The position numbers and the translations under genes are program-made. A DNA stretch of 51,332 bases, from assembly GCA_016214605.1 (NCBI GenBank), contig JACROD010000018.1, positions 1 through 51,332 of the forward strand, written 5' to 3'. The number at the start of each line of letters is the position of its first letter. Position 1 is the stretch's first letter. The notes below the pieces were generated by a model, which worked only from the letters and a program-made list of their open reading frames with translations, was not told the DNA's origin and did no database searches. Shown one piece after another: positions 45,092-51,332 of this stretch. This stretch comes from Candidatus Kaiserbacteria bacterium (GTDB lineage: Bacteria; Patescibacteriota; Minisyncoccia; Phycocordibacterales; UBA2100).

Positions 45092-46081
45092 CTATTGCGT
45101 TCCCGCACTGATCATCGACCAATAGTCGGCAAGTTTGCTCTCGAGCACCGAGATGGGACTCTGCGCACAGACTCGATCAAGCTCTTGAACATCGCCTTTG
45201 GTGAGCGCGATCTTGGCACCCTGATTGAAAGCTGCCATGACTGCTTGATTATCGTCGACGTGATCGAGTCCGATCGCATGACCCATCTCGTGCGCCAAGA
45301 CCCGCACAAGCTTGGTATGATTCTCGTATTCAAAAATAGTGATCGTGCGCTTGCCGAGGCCGCTCTCGTATACCCCCTGCTCGAATTCCCCGTCCGCAAG
45401 CGCGCCGATCGTGTTGTACTTGCCAACGTCGAGATTGAGCGTCTTGGCCAGAGCGTTGATCTCGCCGACGAGCACATTGATCGTATCAACGTCGGTATTG
45501 ACCGATGTCTGCGATTGCCGAAGCTGCGCTTGTTTCTCCGTGAGACGGTTCTTTTCCGCCTGCAGTTGTGCGTAGACATCTTGAGGAGCGCCGCCACGCA
45601 CGTTCCACGAATCTACTTCGGACTGGTATTGCGCGGCGTCTTTTTTGAACGTATCGTTCGCCGCAATAAAAGCGGTTTTCTTCTGTTCGTAGCTGGCATA
45701 TAGATCGGCGTACTGCCGCTTGAGCGCGTCATACGATGCGCGGTCTTGATCGACACTTTGACCGATGGTACTAAGCTTCTGCGTCGTCTCTTGGCGCGTG
45801 TCGTATTCAAAACTAACGACGACGTACCCGTGCTCTTGATCGTATGACAGGAGGCCACGATCAGCATTCCACAGACTTGCCGCTTCTTTCATGTCGGCGA
45901 GAGCGGTCGATGTCGAGAGGCCGAATTGCGGATCAATCGTGCCGAGCCGATAGGTGATCGGCACACGGCACGGAAAAAGCACCGCGTATGTCTGCATAGA
46001 GACAGTGTAGAGCGGGGCTCGCCATGCGTATATGGCGAGCCCCGCTACTATAGCTACCGCGAGCGTCTTGAGGATTTTCAT
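45092..46081 (-). CDS. Membrane-anchored matrixin-type metalloprotease with coiled coil
   Basis: HEMGHAIGLDH (HExxHxxGxxH); N-terminal TM. Confidence 0.8.
   Translation of the reverse strand: MKILKTLAVAIVAGLAIYAWRAPLYTVSMQTYAVLFPCRVPITYRLGTIDPQFGLSTSTALADMKEAASLWNADRGLLSYDQEHGYVVVSFEYDTRQETTQKLSTIGQSVDQDRASYDALKRQYADLYASYEQKKTAFIAANDTFKKDAAQYQSEVDSWNVRGGAPQDVYAQLQAEKNRLTEKQAQLRQSQTSVNTDVDTINVLVGEINALAKTLNLDVGKYNTIGALADGEFEQGVYESGLGKRTITIFEYENHTKLVRVLAHEMGHAIGLDHVDDNQAVMAAFNQGAKIALTKGDVQELDRVCAQSPISVLESKLADYWSMISAGTQ
46011..46046. repeat. Perfect 15-bp inverted repeat inside the metalloprotease 5' coding region
   Basis: AGCGGGGCTCGCCAT-GCGTAT-ATGGCGAGCCCCGCT. Confidence 0.9.
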
Positions 46082-46107
46082 ACGTCGAGACCCCACGCAC
46101 TTGGTGA

Positions 46108-46560
46108 TTACTTCTTTTTCGCTACCGCCTTCTTGACGGCCTTCTTCACCGTTTTCGCGCTCTTGGCGGCACTCTTCTGGACGGCTTTGGAGGTCTTTTG
46201 GGCGCCCTTACCCAATTCTTCCGCGAGCTTCTTCCAGTTGGCCTTGAGCTCCTTGGTCGCCTTGGCAAGCTCCTTGGGGTCGATGTTTTTCACCGCCTTG
46301 TATTTCTTGCCGGCTTCCGCGACTATCGCGGTCATGATCTTACTATCGAGCTGCTTGACCTTCTTGGCCTGCTTGACCACATCATCTTTGAAGTCCTTGG
46401 CCCACTTCTTGGCGATCTTGCGATGCTTGACCGCATCCTTGCTCGCGTAGAAATAATATCCGACCGCAGCTGCACCGGTAGCAGCGACCGCGCCGACCAC
46501 CGCGCCAATCCCGGCTGCCTGCTCCGTACTCATCCCCTTGTTCGTATTACCGTTTGCCAT
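46108..46560 (-). CDS. Membrane-anchored Lys/Ala-rich protein with histone H1-like tail
   Basis: AAGIGAVVGAVAATGAAAVGYYFY TM; KSAAKSAKTVKKAVKKAVAKKK tail. Confidence 0.7.
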   Translation of the reverse strand: MANGNTNKGMSTEQAAGIGAVVGAVAATGAAAVGYYFYASKDAVKHRKIAKKWAKDFKDDVVKQAKKVKQLDSKIMTAIVAEAGKKYKAVKNIDPKELAKATKELKANWKKLAEELGKGAQKTSKAVQKSAAKSAKTVKKAVKKAVAKKK

Positions 46561-46615
46561 AAGCTTTCAGTATTAAACATTGCTAACCAATAAATACTCC
46601 TGCCTATTTGCGCGA

Positions 46616-46652
46616 CCAGATTTTCTTGACGGTACTCCGTCTTAGAAAATCC
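46616..46652. repeat. Dispersed hairpin repeat, second copy of 392-429
   Basis: GGATTTTCTAAGACGGAGTACCGTCAAGAAAATCTGG on minus strand; one substitution and one indel versus 392-429. Confidence 0.85.
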
Positions 46653-46935
46653 GAGTACCCTTGCGGTGCTTCTTGCGCGTAAAACGGCCAAGAGTCAAAG
46701 AGTAGAGGTCGAACAAATTCTTGAATTTGAGACCTTTTTCGCGCACATTCTTGCGCAGATCGGCGATATCCTCACGCATGAGCTTACTCTCTTCTGAAAA
46801 TTCGTGAGAGATGTGTTCGACCTCCGTGAGGATCTGATAGATGCGGAAAAAGATAAAAGCGAGCAAAAGACCGAGGATCGCGACCGTCACCGTAGTCACC
46901 AAAAAGAATATGTGCATTTGGGCAAAGTCGGTCAT
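46642..46935 (-). CDS. Hypothetical membrane protein
   Basis: N-terminal TM FFLVTTVTVAILGLLLAFIFF then coiled coil. Confidence 0.65.
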   Translation of the reverse strand: MTDFAQMHIFFLVTTVTVAILGLLLAFIFFRIYQILTEVEHISHEFSEESKLMREDIADLRKNVREKGLKFKNLFDLYSLTLGRFTRKKHRKGTRIF

Positions 46936-46947
46936 GAGACTATTGTA

Positions 46948-47343
46948 CTACTTCTCCTCCAAATCCAAACATACCGAATTAATACAGTACCGCTTGCCTG
47001 TGGGAGTGGGGCCGTCGTCGAAGATATGCCCGAGATGCGAGCCACACCGCGCACAGGTGATCTCGGTGCGGGTCATGCCATGACTGGTATCGGAGTGTGT
47101 CTCGACCGCGCCGGGCAAGGCCTGGTCAAAAGAAGGCCAGCCGGTGCCGGAGTCAAATTTTGCATCCGAGCTAAAGAGCGGATTGCCGCAAGCGGCACAA
47201 GCATAGGTACCGTCTGCCTTCTCATGTACATATTCACCCGTAAAAGGCGCCTCGGTCCCCCGCTCGCGCAAGACCGCGTACTGCTCGGGGGTGAGCATTT
47301 TCTTCCAGTCTTCTTCATGTTCGGGCATGGGTTTTTTGGTCAT
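46948..47343 (-). CDS. msrB: Peptide-methionine (R)-S-oxide reductase
   Basis: [51 protein letters not shown]. Confidence 0.95.
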   Translation of the reverse strand: MTKKPMPEHEEDWKKMLTPEQYAVLRERGTEAPFTGEYVHEKADGTYACAACGNPLFSSDAKFDSGTGWPSFDQALPGAVETHSDTSHGMTRTEITCARCGSHLGHIFDDGPTPTGKRYCINSVCLDLEEK

Positions 47344-47374
47344 ATCTATATTATAGCAAATCGACCAAAGAAAA

Positions 47375-47398
47375 ACCGCTCCATTTTACGGGAGCGGT
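47375..47398 (-). terminator. Terminator for 47413-47823
   Basis: ACCGCTCC...GGAGCGGT + TTTTTC (minus). Confidence 0.8.
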
Positions 47399-47412
47399 TT
47401 GCTATCTGGCGA

Positions 47413-47823
47413 TCATTTGTCCGAAGGTTCATCGGAATACACGATCCCGCATTGTCCTTCGACGAATCCGGCATCACGAGCATCCTTGCGAGCCGTCCAC
47501 CTACCCCAATGGACAAAAACCTCTTCCTTTGGTGTGAATCCGACAAAAGTCTCCTCATGCCCCCGACTGTCATTACAATGCAGGGCATAGATCGTCGTGT
47601 CGGGCCGCACATGATACGGTCGGCAATCCGAATGAGTCTCAAACACACACCGAGTAAACGATTCGATGAGCGCTTCGTCTATCGTATTCTTCTGATCGCT
47701 CGTCGTGACATGGCCGCTTCGCGACACGGCCCACCCGACCCAAGGACCCCTCGGATCCACTTCGGCGCGCGCCGTGGCGCAGAGCCCCAGCGTGAGCGCA
47801 ATGATACCGATGATCTTGATCAT
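47413..47823 (-). CDS. Secreted hypothetical protein
   Basis: Signal peptide MIKIIGIIALTLGLCATARA; four conserved-looking Cys; SD AAGGAG. Confidence 0.7.
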   Translation of the reverse strand: MIKIIGIIALTLGLCATARAEVDPRGPWVGWAVSRSGHVTTSDQKNTIDEALIESFTRCVFETHSDCRPYHVRPDTTIYALHCNDSRGHEETFVGFTPKEEVFVHWGRWTARKDARDAGFVEGQCGIVYSDEPSDK

Positions 47824-47902
47824 ATGACATCTCCTTTTTGCCTCGATAGTATCCGCGTACGATAGTAACGTTGATCATCTCCCATGTCGAGGAAAAAGAA
47901 AA

Positions 47903-47931
47903 CCGCGCCGGCCCTTGAGGGGTCGACGCGG
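47903..47931 (-). terminator. Terminator for 47937-49094
   Basis: GCCGCGTCGACCCC-TCAA-GGGCCGGCGCGG + TTTTC. Confidence 0.75.
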
Positions 47932-47936
47932 CTGGA

Positions 47937-49094
47937 TCAGGTCTCCGCCCGATCATTTTCGCACGAGATTGCCATATGGCTCTCGATAAAGAGCTCGGCG
48001 TTTAACAACATTTTCTGTAAGGGACCGAAGAGGGCGAACGGATCCGCCGCCTTATCGATCTGATCCACCAGATAAAATGCCGTTCCGAATTGCATCATTC
48101 CGATGCTTCCATACCAAAGCGCGACACACAAAGCGGCGATTTTCGTCACTTCAAGCACCACATCGCGCACAAGCATGTTGTATCGGAGCAACCGAATCTC
48201 AGAGTCGAGAAACTTCTTTTCGAAGTCATCCCAAGCACCGGCGAACTGGTCAGTATCTACCGACGAGCGTCTCATGAATAAGAGATTGAACATCGAGAAA
48301 TTCCGCGACCTGAGAAGGTCGTTGAACACTTGCTGTTCCTCCTCTTGGAGAGCCATGAAGGCTGATTGCTTCTCGCGAAACAACCTACCCAGTTTGATAC
48401 CGATACTGACGGTGATGGCGCCATATATCGCAATACCAAACAACGAGACAAATGCGAACCACGGCGCCTCCAGAGCAAGCCACGCGAAGTACAGGTTCAT
48501 ACCAATACCTCGAATATACAGTGGTGCATCGAAGACTGCCGTCATTTTGAGATTCGCAATCTCCTCGCGAGACACCTGAAGCCAGGCCTGCAAGTTCTTA
48601 CCTGCGACAGCAAGCAATTGCTTCAATTTGGCCCTATCGATGTTATCAATGTTCACCGCGGCATTCACGCTCAACGCCTTTTTATCCGCAATCATCAGGC
48701 GTGTTCGACGCTTGTTGATGAAATACGGCAACAAGATGTTGTGGAGCGCGCGGCTTACAATGATCGCAACGATAGTGATCGGCACATAGTCCGACATCGG
48801 CAGCCTTTTTAGAGGATCTTGCTCTGTCGCACAGTCGACCAAATATTTCATTGGCAGACCAAACAAAATGCCGACACCTGCCCAAACAGCACTAATGACG
48901 AAGCCCTTGAGCATCTGCATTCGATTCTCGCGCGTAAGTTTGTACGCATACGTCAAGATCTTGAGGATCCGACGCGGCGTCAAACCAGGATGCAGACTAT
49001 CGGCCTTGACGGCCTGATTTTCTGCAACCTGCGTCCCCCCTCGGTTCCATTTAAAGAACTTCCAGGGAGGTTTGATCGTCTCTGCAAAGGACAC
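47937..49094 (-). CDS. ABC-exporter-like transmembrane domain protein without a nucleotide-binding domain
   Basis: ABC type-1 TMD-like helices; ORF stops where the NBD would begin; GTG start with SD AAAGGAGG. Confidence 0.65.
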   Translation of the reverse strand: MSFAETIKPPWKFFKWNRGGTQVAENQAVKADSLHPGLTPRRILKILTYAYKLTRENRMQMLKGFVISAVWAGVGILFGLPMKYLVDCATEQDPLKRLPMSDYVPITIVAIIVSRALHNILLPYFINKRRTRLMIADKKALSVNAAVNIDNIDRAKLKQLLAVAGKNLQAWLQVSREEIANLKMTAVFDAPLYIRGIGMNLYFAWLALEAPWFAFVSLFGIAIYGAITVSIGIKLGRLFREKQSAFMALQEEEQQVFNDLLRSRNFSMFNLLFMRRSSVDTDQFAGAWDDFEKKFLDSEIRLLRYNMLVRDVVLEVTKIAALCVALWYGSIGMMQFGTAFYLVDQIDKAADPFALFGPLQKMLLNAELFIESHMAISCENDRAET

Positions 49095-49145
49095 AAGGTC
49101 CTCCTTTCTGTATCTCATGCGTTCTCAAGGAACACACCGTGCGCC

Positions 49146-49173
49146 ATTATACTCATATATTGACGTATGTCAA
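49146..49173 (-). promoter_or_regulatory. Near-consensus promoter TTGACA-16-TATAAT
   Basis: Read directly on minus strand. Confidence 0.75.
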
Positions 49174-49213
49174 TAGATGTGTCAATGCCTTTCCGGGATT
49201 TTTGGCACAAGAG

Positions 49214-49242
49214 GGGGGCCGCGGATCTGATCCGCGGCCCCC
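49214..49242 (-). terminator. GC-rich hairpin downstream of typA
   Basis: GGGGGCCGCGGAT-CAG-ATCCGCGGCCCCC (minus); no clear T-run. Confidence 0.6.
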
Positions 49243-49265
49243 ATTCCTCCCCTCTAAAGCACTTA

Positions 49266-51050
49266 TTAGCGCTTGGATCGGGTACGGTCGATCTCGGTGA
49301 GGCCTTGCTTGCGTAGGCGGACCGATGATGGGGTGATCTCGAGGTATTCGTCTTCGGCAATCACTTCGAGGCCGCGCTCGATGGTGAGCTCAAACGGAGG
49401 CACGAGCGTGAGCGCCTCGTCGGAAGACTTTGAGCGCATGTTGGTGAGCTGTTTGCCCTTAGTGGGATTCACCGTCATCTCTTCGCCCTTGGAGGTATTG
49501 CCGATGACCATGCCTTCGTAGACTTCCACGGCAGGATTGATATAGAGCACACCGCGATCCTGGAGATTCCACAGAGAGAAACCGAGTGCCTTGCCACTCG
49601 CCATCGAGATCATCGAGCCGACCTGGCGGCGCTTGATCTCGCCAGCGTACGGTTTGAATCCGACGACACGAGACGACATGATCCCCTCACCCTTCGTGTC
49701 GAGGACGAACTGGTTGCGGTAGCCGAGCAGGCCGCGCGTCGGACCTTCGAAAATGAGCCGCACGCTCGCCTCATGCACTTTGAGATCTTTCATGACGAAT
49801 TTGCGCGTACCCAAGCGCTCGATGATCGCGCCCTGATAGGTGCTCGGCGTGTCGATGATGACCTCTTCAAATGGCTCGAGCTTCTCGCCACCCTCTTCGT
49901 GGAAGATCACCTGCGGTTGCGAGACCTGCATTTCGTAACCTTCGCGGCGCATGTTTTCGAGCAGGATCGCGATATGAAGCTCGCCGCGGCCGGAGACTTT
50001 GTAGGTCTCGCCCGAGTCGAAGTCGACCTTGAGGCCGACGTTGATCTCGAGCTCGCGTTCGAGGCGCTCGCGGATCTGGCGCGACGTGACAAATTTGCCT
50101 TCGCGTCCGGCAAACGGAGAATTGTTGACGAGGAAGTTGAGTGTGATGGTCGGTTCGTCGATTGCGATCGCGGGAAGCGGTGCAGCACTTTCATCCGTTG
50201 TGATCGTCTCGCCGATGAAGATGTCGGGGAGGCCGGCGATCATCGCGATATCACCCGCCTGCACCTCGGTAGCATCGATCTTTTGGAGGCCTTTGAAGGT
50301 AAACATCTTGGTGATTTTGCCGGTACGGGTCTCGCCAGTCGGTTTCTTCACAAATACCGTGTCCCCGGTCTTGAGCACACCTTCGTATGCGCGCACGATT
50401 GCGAGACGCCCGAGGAAGTTGTCGTAACCGAGGTTAAAGGGCTGGAGCTTGGCGAGGTGATTGAGCGCACCTTCGGTCGAAGCTACGGGAACATGCGCGA
50501 GGATCGTATCGAGAAGCGGGGTGAGATCGCTCGATTCATCGGTCAACTTCATCTTGGCGATCCCCTGCTTGCCTATCGCATACACGACCGGAAAGTCCGC
50601 CTGTGCATCGTTGGCACCGAGCTCGAGGAACAACTCAAGTACAGACTCTTCGCACTGGTCAGGATCCGCGGCTGGCTTGTCGATCTTGTTGATGACGACG
50701 ATCGGCTTGAGGCCGAGCTCGAGGGATTTTTTGAGGACGAACCGCGTCTGTGGCATCGGGCCTTCCTGGGCATCGACGACGAGAAGCACCGAGTCGATAC
50801 TGCGGAGCACACGTTCGACCTCGGAGCCAAAGTCGGCATGGCCGGGCGTATCGACGATATTGATCTTAGTGTCCTTGTAGAAAACAGCGGCGTTCTTGGA
50901 GTAGATAGTGATGCCACGCTCCTTTTCGAGCGTGTTGGAGTCCATTGAGACTCCTTCTTCGGCAACACCGGTCTGGCGCAACAGTGCATCCGTCAGCGTG
51001 GTCTTGCCGTGGTCAACGTGAGCTATGATGGCAATGTTGCGAATATCCAT
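49266..51050 (-). CDS. typA: Translational GTPase TypA/BipA
   Basis: [51 protein letters not shown]. Confidence 0.95.
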   Translation of the reverse strand: MDIRNIAIIAHVDHGKTTLTDALLRQTGVAEEGVSMDSNTLEKERGITIYSKNAAVFYKDTKINIVDTPGHADFGSEVERVLRSIDSVLLVVDAQEGPMPQTRFVLKKSLELGLKPIVVINKIDKPAADPDQCEESVLELFLELGANDAQADFPVVYAIGKQGIAKMKLTDESSDLTPLLDTILAHVPVASTEGALNHLAKLQPFNLGYDNFLGRLAIVRAYEGVLKTGDTVFVKKPTGETRTGKITKMFTFKGLQKIDATEVQAGDIAMIAGLPDIFIGETITTDESAAPLPAIAIDEPTITLNFLVNNSPFAGREGKFVTSRQIRERLERELEINVGLKVDFDSGETYKVSGRGELHIAILLENMRREGYEMQVSQPQVIFHEEGGEKLEPFEEVIIDTPSTYQGAIIERLGTRKFVMKDLKVHEASVRLIFEGPTRGLLGYRNQFVLDTKGEGIMSSRVVGFKPYAGEIKRRQVGSMISMASGKALGFSLWNLQDRGVLYINPAVEVYEGMVIGNTSKGEEMTVNPTKGKQLTNMRSKSSDEALTLVPPFELTIERGLEVIAEDEYLEITPSSVRLRKQGLTEIDRTRSKR

Positions 51051-51077
51051 AAAAGTTTATTTTTTCAAAAGAAAACA

Positions 51078-51113
51078 CCCCGTAAGATAGGCCTAGGCCG
51101 CCATCTCTCGGGG
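51078..51113 (-). promoter_or_regulatory. Terminator-like hairpin in the typA leader (candidate attenuator)
   Basis: CCCCGAGAGATGGC...TATCTTACGGGG then TGTTTTCTTTTG, upstream of ATG at 51050. Confidence 0.5.
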
Positions 51114-51126
51114 CATCGGTGAGACC

Positions 51127-51155
51127 ATTGTGCACGAATCAGAGCAATTAGTCAA
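51127..51155 (-). promoter_or_regulatory. typA promoter TTGACT-17-CACAAT
   Basis: Read directly on minus strand. Confidence 0.6.
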
Positions 51156-51169
51156 ATCTTCATAAATTG

Positions 51170-51194
51170 GGGCCCGTACCTTTGGTACGGGCCC
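51170..51194. repeat. Perfect hairpin GGGCCCGTACC-TTT-GGTACGGGCCC abutting the right IS-like end
   Basis: Read directly. Confidence 0.8.
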
Positions 51195-51214
51195 ACTCGT
51201 GTCCCGTTAAAATC
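51193..51214 (-). repeat. IS-like end, inverted copy (GATTTTAACGGGACACGAGTGG on minus strand)
   Basis: Inverted match to 117-139. Confidence 0.7.
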
Positions 51215-51332
51215 AACATGACACAAAAAATATCCAGCAAACGCGGGATATTTTCATCATTTACGCCGTACACGATTTGAATTCGCCGTCGACCGGCTCG
51301 GGCGATACTGGAGGCATACCAGCCTCCTAACC

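Noticed and set aside
49773-50948. 391-aa plus-strand ORF
   Set aside because: Antisense shadow of typA; composition typical of reverse-frame GC-rich coding DNA
51260-51332. Possible partial tRNA at the right edge (GGAGGC...GCCTCC stem, TTGAATTCG loop-like sequence)
   Set aside because: Anticodon and T-arm geometry do not fit on either strand and the window truncates it

Overview
This 51.3 kb window looks like bacterial chromosome of Patescibacteria/CPR type. That placement is an inference from gene style: leaderless genes, compact or fused enzymes, type IV pilus genes and Cas2/PaaX-like proteins. Both ends carry nearly the same 22-23 nt IS-like terminus in opposite orientation, so the window may be a contig bounded by a multicopy IS. 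Left part (0-8 kb): two MNT/HEPN toxin-antitoxin pairs, a DUF4143-type AAA ATPase, FkbM methyltransferases, a glycine-rich secreted protein, and 3'-end gene remnants. Middle (6.6-31 kb): a large glycan island with several enzyme fusions. Then rpsP, a short SMC that appears to lack the hinge, a type IV pilus operon that includes a pilin/beta-propeller fusion, rnc, a NusB-NUDIX fusion, rpmF, msrB and typA. The most unusual signal is a Cas2/PaaX-like gene (8042-8608) flanked by two inverted copies of a 38-bp palindrome (ATACACTAA-N20-TTAGTGTAT). One copy overlaps the gene's start codon, and a third solo copy lies at 208-245. Other leads are a 163-nt multi-hairpin insertion with a possible 3-bp target duplication, perfect palindromes inside coding sequence (one exactly at a gene-fusion junction), a phased repeat array upstream of rpsP, and interspersed single-gene units with strong Shine-Dalgarno sites. 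All calls come from reading the sequence and the supplied ORFs; no database search was run.
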